Part shown: positions 43,876-52,371 of the stretch, one piece after another
Layout: the number at the start of each line of letters is the position of its first letter
Numbering within the stretch: position 1 is the first letter of the stretch
Source of the DNA: RGIG9608 sp045602425
Lineage (GTDB): Bacteria > Bacteroidota > Bacteroidia > Bacteroidales > Paludibacteraceae
Length of the DNA: 64,000 nucleotides
Reading direction: 5' to 3'
Assembly: GCA_045602425.1 (NCBI GenBank)
Contig: JAZSBO010000027.1
Coordinates: 1-64,000, forward strand
Notes under the pieces: generated by a model
Seen by the model: only the letters and a program-made list of their open reading frames with translations
Databases searched by the model: none
Told to the model about the DNA's origin: nothing
Made by a program: the position numbers and the translations under genes

Positions 43876-45210
43876 ATGAACGTGGAAAAATTAATGGCTA
43901 CATTGCAGGCAAAGCATCTGGGAGAACAGGAATATTTACAAGCTGTGCACGAAGTGTTACTCTCTATCGAAGAGGTTTATGCACAACATCCTGAATTCGA
44001 AAAAGCAAAAATCATTGAGCGAATGGTTGAGCCAGATAGAATACTCACTTTCCGTGTGGCATGGGTGGACGATTATGGCGAAGTGCAAACAAATTTAGGC
44101 TACCGAGTTCAGTTTAATAATGCTATTGGACCTTACAAAGGAGGTTTGCGTTTTCATCCTTCGGTCAATCTTTCTATCCTGAAGTTTTTAGGTTTTGAGC
44201 AAACGTTTAAAAATGCACTTACCACCTTGCCAATGGGTGGCGGGAAAGGCGGCTCGGATTTCAATCCGAAAGGGAAATCGAATGCCGAGGTGATGCGTTT
44301 TTGCCAAGCATATATGTTGGAGTTGTGGAAAATAATAGGTCACAACACCGATGTGCCTGCGGGGGATATTGGTGTAGGAGCACGCGAGGTAGGCTATTTG
44401 TACGGAATGTATAAAAAGTTGGCTTGTGAACATACGGGTGTGCTCACGGGCAAAGGCATTGAGTATGGAGGCTCGCTGATGCGTCCCGAAGCAACGGGCT
44501 TTGGTGCATTGTATTTTGTAAAGCAGATGCTCGAAAATGCTGGACACACACTCGCTGGTAAAACCATTGCCGTGTCGGGGTTTGGCAATGTGGCTTGGGG
44601 AGCTGTGAAAAAAGCTACGGAGTTGGGAGCCAAGGTAGTTACCGTGTCGGGTCCTGACGGTTATGTGTACGATGCAGAGGGCATTTCGGGCGAAAAAATA
44701 GATTATCTGCTCGAACTTCGTGCTTCGTGCAACGATGTGGTAGAGCCTTACGCCGAGCGTTTTGGAGCTACGTTTGTGCGTGGGCGTAAACCATGGGAGA
44801 TGAAAGTGGATATTGCTTTGCCGTGTGCTACGCAAAACGAACTCAACGCCACCGATGCACAGCAATTGGTAGATAACCATGTGCTCTGCGTAGGTGAGGT
44901 GTCGAATATGGGTTGTACGGCCGAGGCTATCGACATTTTTACCCGAAACAAACTGCTTTTTGCTCCGGGCAAGGCGGTGAATGCCGGTGGCGTAGCTACC
45001 TCGGGACTCGAGATGACGCAAAACGCTATGCATATTTCGTGGAGTGCAGACGAAGTAGATAAACGCCTGCAACAGATAATGACTGACATACATACGCAAT
45101 GTGTGAAATATGGCACTACGTCCGACGGTTATATCAATTATGTAAAAGGAGCCAACGTGGCTGGTTTCCTCAAAGTAGCACGAGCTATGCTTTCGCAAGG
45201 CGTTATTTAG
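43876..45210 (+). CDS. gdhA: NADP-type glutamate dehydrogenase
   Basis: 444 residues from the ATG at 43876 (MNVEKLMATLQAKHL), the normal length for hexameric GDH. It makes glutamate from 2-oxoglutarate and ammonia. Family blocks are GPYKGGLRFHPSVNLS, LPMGGGKGGSDFNPKGKS (catalytic Lys), DVPAGDIGVGAREVGYLYG and ATGFGALYFVKQML; the nucleotide-binding loop is VSGFGNVAWGAVKKA. The second half is richer in G+C than its neighbours. A clear terminator follows at 45232. No glnA or gltBD genes are nearby. Confidence 0.95.
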   Translation: MNVEKLMATLQAKHLGEQEYLQAVHEVLLSIEEVYAQHPEFEKAKIIERMVEPDRILTFRVAWVDDYGEVQTNLGYRVQFNNAIGPYKGGLRFHPSVNLSILKFLGFEQTFKNALTTLPMGGGKGGSDFNPKGKSNAEVMRFCQAYMLELWKIIGHNTDVPAGDIGVGAREVGYLYGMYKKLACEHTGVLTGKGIEYGGSLMRPEATGFGALYFVKQMLENAGHTLAGKTIAVSGFGNVAWGAVKKATELGAKVVTVSGPDGYVYDAEGISGEKIDYLLELRASCNDVVEPYAERFGATFVRGRKPWEMKVDIALPCATQNELNATDAQQLVDNHVLCVGEVSNMGCTAEAIDIFTRNKLLFAPGKAVNAGGVATSGLEMTQNAMHISWSADEVDKRLQQIMTDIHTQCVKYGTTSDGYINYVKGANVAGFLKVARAMLSQGVI

Positions 45211-45231
45211 TATTAGCGAAGAAACAAACGT

Positions 45232-45262
45232 AAGGCGGTATTTCTAAATACTGCCTTTTTTG
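45232..45262 (+). terminator. intrinsic terminator of gdhA
   Basis: AAGGCGGTATTT (45232-45243) pairs with AAATACTGCCTT (45246-45257), followed by a T run. It lies 22 bases after the gdhA stop. Confidence 0.9.
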
Positions 45263-45471
45263 TTTTATCTTTGCAGGCAGATTGAAATATTTTTTTTGAG
45301 CTTTTGCTCTTATTCTCAATTCTGAAAAATCTGGAAAATTTATTTGGTAAGAGAATAATGTGGCGAGGAGTTCACGCATAGGCGTGAACTATTTCGTGTT
45401 TATTTATTACCAACGGTTTTTCCAGAGCCTTCAGATTTGAATAAACAACGAAACGGTTTAACGCCTTTTTT

Positions 45472-45690
45472 ATGCAAGCGACAACAGATATCCACATAGG
45501 CAAACTTATCCGTAGCTACTTGAAGCAGCACGGACAGAGCGTATCGTTTTTGGCACGGGAGTTGGGCTGTAAGCGTGAGCAATGCTACCGCATTTTTGCC
45601 AAAAAGTCGATAGACACCGACTTGCTTTTGCGTATTTCTAAAATTCTCCAACACAACTTTTTCACTTATTACACTACTACGCAAGTGTAA
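45472..45690 (+). CDS. small helix-turn-helix protein
   Basis: 72 residues. The middle SVSFLARELGCKREQCYRIF, followed by a second helix pair (SIDTDLLLRISKILQHNFF), has the pattern of an XRE/Cro-type helix-turn-helix. It consists of almost nothing else. Similar stand-alone proteins in Bacteroidota are annotated as transcription regulators or HTH-domain proteins. It lies upstream of the T9SS sorting-domain gene and the FISUMP gene on the same strand, separated by a promoter-like TACCTTTG at 45757. Whether it controls them is unknown. Confidence 0.7.
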   Translation: MQATTDIHIGKLIRSYLKQHGQSVSFLARELGCKREQCYRIFAKKSIDTDLLLRISKILQHNFFTYYTTTQV

Positions 45691-45756
45691 CCTTTTTGTT
45701 ACAAAAGTATAACGTTTATGTGGCGGTCTTTCCTCTTTAAACGCAAGGGGTATAAC

Positions 45757-45764
45757 TACCTTTG
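45757..45764 (+). promoter_or_regulatory. -7 promoter element of the surface-protein pair
   Basis: TACCTTTG matches TAnnTTTG, 33 bases before the ATG at 45798. It probably drives both the T9SS sorting-domain gene and the FISUMP gene 5 bases after it. Confidence 0.6.
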
Positions 45765-45797
45765 CTCCGTTGAAAATCAATTAAATAAAAGATAAAC

Positions 45798-46280
45798 ATG
45801 AAGAAACTATCAATATTCTTTTTGGTGCTCACTTGCTTTGTGAGTGTGTGTCGGGCAGAAGATGTTTCTGCCGTGATAGCTATCAGTGCCGATGGTAGCG
45901 AATTTGTTTACGAAATGGCAACAGTACAGAAGATTACCTTTGTACAGGATGCAGAATCGTCGTCGATGACGATTGACCGCAAGGGCTATCATCCCGATGT
46001 TACGGGGGTGCGGAGTGTGTTGTTTGGTACACGCAATCTTTTGCCTACGGAATTGGAATCGGTGGCAAACAGTGAAACCAAAGTGTATGTTTTTCCAAAC
46101 CCAGTGCAAAAAGAGTTGCGTGTAGCTGGCGTAGAAGAAAATGTGGAACTTACGGTGTATAACCTCAGTGGGCAGTGTGTGTTGCAAAGCAAAGGCAAAA
46201 GTTTGGACGTCTCTTTGCTTTCGGCAAATACGTATTTCTTGAAAGTAAATAACCAAATTTTGAAATTCATTAAAAAATAA
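45798..46280 (+). CDS. small T9SS C-terminal sorting-domain protein
   Basis: 160 residues. The signal peptide is MKKLSIFFLVLTCFVSVCRA. The C-terminal 65 residues form a type A T9SS sorting domain: VYVFPNPVQKELRV, LTVYNLSGQCVLQ, then LSANTYFLKVNNQILKFIKK. This domain sends proteins through the SprA translocon and is normally removed. Only about 70 residues remain between signal and sorting domain. Their pattern (ADGSEFVYEM...VQKITFV) resembles the N-terminal part of the next gene product (TDGSSTEYLV...VDSISFV). It is unusually short for a T9SS cargo. It is probably co-transcribed with the FISUMP gene. Confidence 0.87.
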   Translation: MKKLSIFFLVLTCFVSVCRAEDVSAVIAISADGSEFVYEMATVQKITFVQDAESSSMTIDRKGYHPDVTGVRSVLFGTRNLLPTELESVANSETKVYVFPNPVQKELRVAGVEENVELTVYNLSGQCVLQSKGKSLDVSLLSANTYFLKVNNQILKFIKK

Positions 46281-46285
46281 AAAAC

Positions 46286-46981
46286 ATGAAAAAAGTATTT
46301 TTAATTTTTAGTATCATTTCTTGTGTAATGACAACCTTTGCACAGAGTAATTTTTACGTGTACAAAACAGATGGTTCTTCCACTGAATATTTGGTAAACG
46401 AGGTAGATAGTATTTCATTTGTAGCACCTACTACCAGCATAGAAAACGGCTACGAATGGGTAGACCTTGGCTTAAGTGTGAAATGGGCGACTTGTAATGT
46501 GGGAGCAACTAAACCCGAAGAGTACGGCAACTACTACGCTTGGGGCGAAACTACTACAAAAAGTACTTATAATAGCTCAACCTATACTTACACAAGTAAT
46601 CCTTCCACTTTGCCTCTAAGTAAAGATGCCGCTGCTGTAAATATGGGTGGCTCTTGGCGAATGCCTACAAGAGCCGAACAAGATGAACTACGAACTGAAT
46701 GTACTTGGACATGGACTAGTAACTATAATGGCACAGGTGTAGCAGGAAGAATAGTAACCAGTAAAATCAACGGCAACTCAATCTTCCTTCCTTCTGCTGT
46801 CTTACGCTACGATATTGGTTTGACCTACGTAGGGTCGTACGGCTACTATTGGTCGAGTTCGCTCAGTGCGTACAGTTCGTCCAGCGCCTACTACCTCGTC
46901 TTCAATTCCGACGATGACGATTTGAGTTTGCACAGCGGCGGCCGCGACTATGGGCGGTCCGTGCGTGGGGTGTGTCCTTAA
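46286..46981 (+). CDS. FISUMP-domain secreted protein
   Basis: 231 residues. The signal peptide is MKKVFLIFSIISCVMTTFAQ. A short beta module (about 21-48) is shared with the upstream gene. The FISUMP domain follows: YEWVDLGLSVKWATCNVGA, YYAWGETTTK, WRMPTRAEQDEL, NGNSIFLPSA, then YYWSSSL...SVRGVCP. The domain has a C-type-lectin-like fold. The last 40 codons or so are strikingly GC-rich compared with the front. They share exact nucleotide blocks with the paralogue at 10889, interrupted by divergent codons and two small length differences. A palindromic repeat cluster follows 24 bases after the stop. Confidence 0.88.
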   Translation: MKKVFLIFSIISCVMTTFAQSNFYVYKTDGSSTEYLVNEVDSISFVAPTTSIENGYEWVDLGLSVKWATCNVGATKPEEYGNYYAWGETTTKSTYNSSTYTYTSNPSTLPLSKDAAAVNMGGSWRMPTRAEQDELRTECTWTWTSNYNGTGVAGRIVTSKINGNSIFLPSAVLRYDIGLTYVGSYGYYWSSSLSAYSSSSAYYLVFNSDDDDLSLHSGGRDYGRSVRGVCP

Positions 46982-47004
46982 GAATCTTACCCTTGTAGAG
47001 GAAT

Positions 47005-47105
47005 GTAGGGACGCACCGTGTGCGTCCGCAAGAAAACATCGTAGGGACGTGGCGTACTGCGTCCCTACTTTTTTTATACAAGGACACATTCGGGTGCGTC
47101 CCTAC
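47005..47105. repeat. cluster of three GTAGGGAC palindromic repeats
   Basis: Units at 47005-47027 (GTAGGGACGCACC, ending GCGTCC), 47041-47068 (starting GTAGGGACGTGG and ending GCGTCCCTAC) and 47082-47105 (GGACACATTCGG, ending CGTCCCTAC). Read away from the FISUMP gene, the order of units and the first spacer (GCAAGAAAACATC here, GCAAGAAACAGC there) match the cluster after the other FISUMP gene at 10726-10874. Confidence 0.92.
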
Positions 47106-47154
47106 GGATTTGCAGAAAAACGAATGTGAGATTTTTTGTTCTAGAAAAAAATTG

Positions 47155-48366
47155 CTATTCAATTATTCTCTGTAGCGAATCCCTCAAAACAAAGAATTCA
47201 CTCATTGCACTCTGCGGAACTGGCTCTACTGATGGCGACTCCATCGTCAGCGGGTTGATAGGCGAGCCATTTTTCCATACACGGAAATCGAGATGAGGTC
47301 CAGTAGATGCTCCAGTGCTACCTACATAACCAATCACTTCACCTTGCGATACATGCGAACCTACCTTTAGGTTTTTTGCGTAACGCGAAAGGTGCAAATA
47401 GGCTGTTGTGTAAACACTATTGTGGCGAATTTTTACCGTATGTCCACCTCCTCCTTTGTAGCCTTTTTGTATTACAACTCCATCGCCAATGCTCATCACA
47501 GGAGTTCCTGTTGGTGCCGCATAATCAACACCCGTATGCGGACGTACTGTTTTGTAAATAGGATGTTTTCGTGCATAAGTAAACCCAGACGATATACGAG
47601 AAAACTTTAGTGGAGCTTTCAAAAAAGCTTTTCGCAAACTATTGCCTTCCTCGTCCCAAAAGCCATTCACGCTATCGTTTTTGAAATAAAACGCCAAAAA
47701 AGGTTTGCCTTTGTGAGTAAACTTTGCAGCATGTATTTTTCCAATTCCAATAGACAAACTATCCACGTAAAGTTCATCATAAAAAACAGTGAAAGAATCA
47801 TTTTTTTGAAGTCCAAAAAAGTCAATGCTCCACGCATAAATATCGGAAAGTTCAAGAGCTAGTTGTCGATGTAAATTGTTTGTAATTATCGCATCCCAAA
47901 GCGAAGTTGTAATTGTAGCACTTGATACTTTTTGTTCATGGCGAACAGGCTTTTTATAACTATTGGCACACAAACTATCACAAACATGAAAAACCGTATG
48001 ATCGACCACCGATTGATGATAAACAATATAGGTCAATTCTGGGATAGAATCTTTGGTGTAATATGCAGTATATTTATCGCCTAGTTTAATGCGTTTTACA
48101 TCAAAAATCTCCGATGAAAAATCGTTTAACTGATGAATCACCTGCCCGTTGCAACCAAGTCGCCCAAAAATAGCCGAAAGTGTTTCTCCTTTTCCAACAC
48201 TTCCCTCTACTATATCAAACGAATCGACAGGAATACCGTATTCGTAAACGACTTCAACGATAGACTCTTGACCTTGTTCCTCTTGTTTGGTTTTTGTATT
48301 CTGACAAGCCGAAGCAAGAAGAGTTAAGCTTATTATGATAGAATAGCGATAAAATGATGAAAACAT
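47155..48366 (-). CDS. M23-family metallopeptidase lipoprotein
   Basis: 403 residues. The lipoprotein signal is IIISLTLLASAC (Cys about 21). The N-terminal half includes an OapA/LysM-like region (GETLSAIFGRLG, about 62). The C-terminal LytM domain (about 265-375) shows HTGVDYAAPTGTPV (zinc His and Asp), AYLHLSRYA and STGPHLDFRVW. All expected zinc and catalytic positions are present. It is likely a peptidoglycan cross-link endopeptidase acting in the periplasm. The glycoside hydrolase gene precedes it by 20 bases on the same strand. Confidence 0.92.
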   Translation of the reverse strand: MFSSFYRYSIIISLTLLASACQNTKTKQEEQGQESIVEVVYEYGIPVDSFDIVEGSVGKGETLSAIFGRLGCNGQVIHQLNDFSSEIFDVKRIKLGDKYTAYYTKDSIPELTYIVYHQSVVDHTVFHVCDSLCANSYKKPVRHEQKVSSATITTSLWDAIITNNLHRQLALELSDIYAWSIDFFGLQKNDSFTVFYDELYVDSLSIGIGKIHAAKFTHKGKPFLAFYFKNDSVNGFWDEEGNSLRKAFLKAPLKFSRISSGFTYARKHPIYKTVRPHTGVDYAAPTGTPVMSIGDGVVIQKGYKGGGGHTVKIRHNSVYTTAYLHLSRYAKNLKVGSHVSQGEVIGYVGSTGASTGPHLDFRVWKNGSPINPLTMESPSVEPVPQSAMSEFFVLRDSLQRIIE

Positions 48367-48386
48367 AAATTATTTTAAATTGGTTA

Positions 48387-50513
48387 TTATTTCTTGTTGT
48401 TTTTGCAGTAAGAATGTTGCTTTTTTGACTTGCAAATTCCATTCAGCACCACAACGTCGAAAGCTGGCATATTAAATGTAATGTTTTCGTCGATGTCTAT
48501 TTTTGAATTAGAAATTCCGATGTATTGAGTTTGTCCTTCAAAAGCATCGGAGAGAATAACGCTTCCTGTTATGTAATCAGGAATATCTAACGCTTGACGT
48601 AATGTTGTGGTAAATGATTGTTCTGTAGCAGATGGATTCCGTAGTGTCAGTACTGCTTCTTCTCCGTTCCACGAAGCCCAACCGTAAATATTGGCTTTAC
48701 TACCATCCCAAGGATTTCCTCCAACCCAGTGTGTATCGTCAAGTACATCAGCGTTGTTTCTATGCCATTTAATGCACTTGGCTAACTCTCCCCAAAGTTT
48801 TCCGTTTTCTTTGTTTGTCATTAGCTCATGGTCGATGTACAATTCTACCAAACTCGAACCACAAGCGAATGCACAACGCATTTCTTTGGTTATTTCTGCA
48901 ACTGTACAAGCCGAAGGATCGTCTTCCATTGCACGAGGAGGATTCCCCCCTGCGTTACCAAAACCCGAAATCATGAGTCCGTGCGTCATCAGACTATTGA
49001 TAGGACAAAGTGGCGAAGCTGCAGTAAAGTTTTTGTAAACCATATAATCGCGATATGTGATCCAGCGTTGACGGGTGTTTCCTTGATCGCCAATTGTACT
49101 CCAATCGGCGTCCTGACGCCAAATAGCATCTGCAAATTGGAGCCAGAAAGGTGATGCCCACGTTCCTACTGTACAATTTAAGAAAATATCTTCACGTGCT
49201 TCTCTCAATGCCGAAGTCAAACGAATGAAATTCTCTGCATCTTCTTCGTTGCCAGGACCAACTGCATTGCCGATGTCACTAATTCCGTCGAATTTGAAAT
49301 AACGCATATCATAGTCGTTAATCATTTGCGAACAGCGTCCAACAAAAGCATCAAAGTATTCGGAGTGTGAAAGTTTGAAGTTTGTAATGTCGGGATCGTG
49401 TGTTGAATTCCAAAAATTCAAGCGTTGTTGTTTCGATGAACCATATCCACCAACAGGACCTAACCATGTGCCTGTTCCTGCGTTGTACGATTGACAGAGT
49501 TCATCCATTTCTTTGAATCCATTAGGAAATTTTGGATAATAGAAATCCCATAGTGAGTTGAAGTCATCCCAACCATCATCCCAGACAAATGCATCGATAT
49601 AAACATTGTATGGATCGAAAAGATTCTTTTTCCAAGCTTCTATTACAGCCAAACAATCATCCTTGCTCATACGTTGATCAATCACATTGTTGCGGTCAAT
49701 GTTGAGTTCGTACCAAGAATTGTAATGTATGAACGAACGCCAAGGTACTGCACGTTCTCTTTCGTGATAAGCTAGAAATGAACGACGTTGCTGATTTTTT
49801 GCTATCAAACCTATTACAGAAGAAATTTTCCATATCTCGCCGCTTTTTAGTGTAGCACTCCTATTCCATTTCCCTTGAATTGTCGTTTCGCTCGGAGTTT
49901 TTATTACTTCGTTGATTCCCATTGGAGTCTCTAATCCTGCAAAAAACGTATTGTTTATCAAAAGAGAACCGCGTGTATTACCTATAATCTCAGGTGTTTG
50001 GTTGTTCTCTTTTAGTGAATAATTCATTGCCACAATTTCTTTAAATTCGGTATCGGCGGTTGTTGAAATTTCGAGTTCGGTACGCAAATAATGCGAATCG
50101 TTGCGTAATATTGCTCGCCAAACAAAATTTAATTCTTTATAAATAAATGTTGCTTTGATTTCTTTCCCGTTGAATTTTTTTGCAAGTTTTACAGCATTTT
50201 TATCTCCTTTAATTGTTTCTGCGACAACTCCATCGCATTGCATTTCTGATGATGATACAACTGTTCCGTCTGCAAGAGTTATGCGAAATAATTCATTACT
50301 TTTATTCAACCCGAAAACATCGGAGCCAGCAAAAAATAGATTTCCGTTGCCTAACGTATAAGTTGCAGAAAAAAGATTGTTTGATAAAGACCAACTATTT
50401 GTAGTAGAAGAAATTTTTGCTTTCTTAGGCTGTTGTTGCGAAGGAAATTTTACTATCGCAGAAACCGAAAAACTTATAAAAATAAATATAATGAATAAAA
50501 ATGTTTTTCTCAT
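48387..50513 (-). CDS. secreted glycoside hydrolase of the alpha-galactosidase-like (clan GH-D) type
   Basis: 708 residues. The signal peptide is FLFIIFIFISFSVSA. A beta-sandwich N-terminal part (to about 250) is followed by a TIM barrel. Likely nucleophile Asp is in MRYFKFDGISDIGN and the likely acid/base Asp in AIWRQDADWS. VWDDGWDDFNSLWDF at the start of the barrel is typical of GH36/GH27-like enzymes. A C-terminal beta domain ends the chain. Related Bacteroidota proteins are often labelled enterotoxin or alpha-galactosidase; neither label is proven here. No SusC/SusD pair is nearby, so this is not a classic polysaccharide locus. Confidence 0.75.
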   Translation of the reverse strand: MRKTFLFIIFIFISFSVSAIVKFPSQQQPKKAKISSTTNSWSLSNNLFSATYTLGNGNLFFAGSDVFGLNKSNELFRITLADGTVVSSSEMQCDGVVAETIKGDKNAVKLAKKFNGKEIKATFIYKELNFVWRAILRNDSHYLRTELEISTTADTEFKEIVAMNYSLKENNQTPEIIGNTRGSLLINNTFFAGLETPMGINEVIKTPSETTIQGKWNRSATLKSGEIWKISSVIGLIAKNQQRRSFLAYHERERAVPWRSFIHYNSWYELNIDRNNVIDQRMSKDDCLAVIEAWKKNLFDPYNVYIDAFVWDDGWDDFNSLWDFYYPKFPNGFKEMDELCQSYNAGTGTWLGPVGGYGSSKQQRLNFWNSTHDPDITNFKLSHSEYFDAFVGRCSQMINDYDMRYFKFDGISDIGNAVGPGNEEDAENFIRLTSALREAREDIFLNCTVGTWASPFWLQFADAIWRQDADWSTIGDQGNTRQRWITYRDYMVYKNFTAASPLCPINSLMTHGLMISGFGNAGGNPPRAMEDDPSACTVAEITKEMRCAFACGSSLVELYIDHELMTNKENGKLWGELAKCIKWHRNNADVLDDTHWVGGNPWDGSKANIYGWASWNGEEAVLTLRNPSATEQSFTTTLRQALDIPDYITGSVILSDAFEGQTQYIGISNSKIDIDENITFNMPAFDVVVLNGICKSKKQHSYCKNNKK

Positions 50514-50577
50514 GATTTAAAAAAATTAAAGGTTATTTTAATGCTAAATGCTACAAAGGTAAGAAAAAAATCCTTGC

Positions 50578-52026
50578 TTATCGAAGATATTTTTTTAAGT
50601 ACAAGTGGTTTGTAATGCACTTTGGAAGTTCTGATTTGTAGTGAGTTACCATAATCATTGTTTTGTTTTTGCGACAACAAAACGTTTCAATAATCTCTTT
50701 TGCTAAACGTTGGTTGTGTGCATCGAGTCCATGAAGTGGCTCATCGAGGATTATTAGTTCAGGGTCTTTTATAAATGCTCGTGCAAGCAATATTAAACGT
50801 TGCTCTCCGCTCGACAGCTGAATGAAACTTTTATTTTTTAAATGCTTAATGTTAAAAATATCAAGCCAAAAATCGCAGATTTCAATATCCTCTTTTTTTG
50901 CTTTTTGATAAAGTCCAATAGTGTCTTTCAGCCCACTTGCAATAATCTCGATGGCAGGGATGTTTTTTAAAAAAGACCTATGCATTTCTGGACTTACATA
51001 GCCGATTCTTTTTTTTATATCCCAGATGCTTTCTCCAGAACCTCGTTTTTTGCCAAATAGTGCAATGTCGCAAGCATAGCTTTGTGGATTATCTGCACAA
51101 ATTAAACTTAAGAGTGTGGATTTTCCTGAACCATTATCACCACTTAATGCCCATTTCTCGCCGCACGATATTTCCCAATTCAAATTGTTTAAAATAGTGT
51201 GATTGTCATATTTAATACTTACGTTGTTTAGTTTTACTATTTGTTTTGTATCAACATTTTGTGCTTTGTACGGAAGGGTTAGTATCCTATTCTTCTTTTC
51301 TTCGGTAAGAGTTTTTGTGATTGTGTCTTCTGTTTTATTAAGAAATGATTTTAGAGATGTTTTTGCTTTGCAAATACGATTCTCAACTTCAATTACATGG
51401 GTGATAAAAGAAGGAATGTCTTCTTTTTTTGATAAAACTAAAATGATTTGAATTTGAAATTTGTCGATAAGTTTTTTTAGAAGTACTCTAAGAAGTTCGC
51501 GTGTTGCTTTGTCTAATCCGATAAAAGGATTGTCGATAATTAAAACGCGAGGATTACATAATAGAGTTCTTACAAGTTGAAATTTGCGAAGCTCTCCGCT
51601 CGATAAAGCAACGATATTTTTGTGGAGGAAAGATTTAGTTTCGAATATTTCAAAAAGTTCTTTTTTAAAAATATTGTCATTGTCTTGTGGTAGTAAATCA
51701 TTTACTATTGGTGTAATTTCAGCATCCTGTGAATTAAATCGTTGTTGATAATATAAAAAATCGCTATCGCCATACGAATCGCGAAAGGTGATTTGTTTTA
51801 TATTATCGTAAACGGCATTTGATGTTGGGTTAGAAAATTCAAATTCAACTTCATTAAGTAATAAAGGATAACGTGTTGTTATCGTATCTACAAGGATACT
51901 TTTCCCCGCAGCATTGTCTCCGATAATGGCAATTTGTTCCTTGTGGTCAATGCATAGATTTATTGGCTCACTGAATCTATAAAGAGGATGTCTTGTAACT
52001 CCGTTATTGATTTTTATACGACTCAT
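50578..52026 (-). CDS. double-ABC ATPase, ModF-like
   Basis: 482 residues with two complete ABC domains in one chain (about 1-225 and 265-480). Walker A motifs are GDNAAGKSILVD and GDNGSGKSTLLS. Signatures are LSSGELRKFQL and LSSGEQRLILL. Walker B regions are VLIIDNPFIGLD (Asn replaces the usual Glu) and LIILDEPLHGLD. No membrane part and no permease gene is adjacent. The arrangement matches ModF-type proteins, whose role is not well settled. The first site lacks the catalytic Glu, so it may be degenerate. Its start region overlaps a divergent small gene's upstream frame. Confidence 0.85.
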   Translation of the reverse strand: MSRIKINNGVTRHPLYRFSEPINLCIDHKEQIAIIGDNAAGKSILVDTITTRYPLLLNEVEFEFSNPTSNAVYDNIKQITFRDSYGDSDFLYYQQRFNSQDAEITPIVNDLLPQDNDNIFKKELFEIFETKSFLHKNIVALSSGELRKFQLVRTLLCNPRVLIIDNPFIGLDKATRELLRVLLKKLIDKFQIQIILVLSKKEDIPSFITHVIEVENRICKAKTSLKSFLNKTEDTITKTLTEEKKNRILTLPYKAQNVDTKQIVKLNNVSIKYDNHTILNNLNWEISCGEKWALSGDNGSGKSTLLSLICADNPQSYACDIALFGKKRGSGESIWDIKKRIGYVSPEMHRSFLKNIPAIEIIASGLKDTIGLYQKAKKEDIEICDFWLDIFNIKHLKNKSFIQLSSGEQRLILLARAFIKDPELIILDEPLHGLDAHNQRLAKEIIETFCCRKNKTMIMVTHYKSELPKCITNHLYLKKYLR

Positions 52027-52104
52027 TTGTGTTTCTTTTTTTTGATGGCAAAGATAACTATTCCGTTGTTTAAGAATAAGTTTTTTAACTTTGCAAAAAA
52101 TATT

Positions 52105-52239
52105 ATGGCTGACAATTATTTAGAAAAACAATACGAACGTTATTTGGCACAAAAGGCGGCTTGGGAAAAATCGTCGAAAAATAAGCGAACAAAAAATCAA
52201 CAAAGAATCGCTAAAGATGATTTTTATTGGGAATCTTAG
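52105..52239 (+). CDS. small conserved-type hypothetical protein
   Basis: 44 residues from the ATG at 52105 (MADNYLEKQYERYLAQKAAW). A promoter element TAACTTTG at 52086-52093 lies 11 bases upstream and rules out the longer frame. The protein is highly charged, helical and basic at the centre (SSKNKRTKNQQR), and ends in FYWES. It has no signal peptide. I recognise no function. It precedes the ribosomal protein operon on the same strand. Confidence 0.6.
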   Translation: MADNYLEKQYERYLAQKAAWEKSSKNKRTKNQQRIAKDDFYWES

Positions 52240-52292
52240 ATCGAAACATTTTAGATGAATATCGTTGAGGTTCAAATTCTTTTGAAGAAAGA

Positions 52293-52324
52293 TTTGTGTT
52301 TTTTTGTAAAATGTTATATCTTTG
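52293..52324 (+). promoter_or_regulatory. promoter of the rpsF-rpsR-rplI operon
   Basis: TTTG at 52293-52296, 20 bases, TATCTTTG at 52317-52324. It lies 47 bases upstream of the rpsF ATG at 52372 and rules out the longer upstream frame. Confidence 0.75.
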
Positions 52325-52371
52325 CACTCGTTTTAAAATTTTATTTATTAATAATTAATTCATTAAGTAGT

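Noticed and set aside
44188..45198. 336-residue reading frame on the minus strand
   Set aside because: It is antisense to the well-supported gdhA gene. The composition is a by-product of gdhA codons, and the product resembles nothing.
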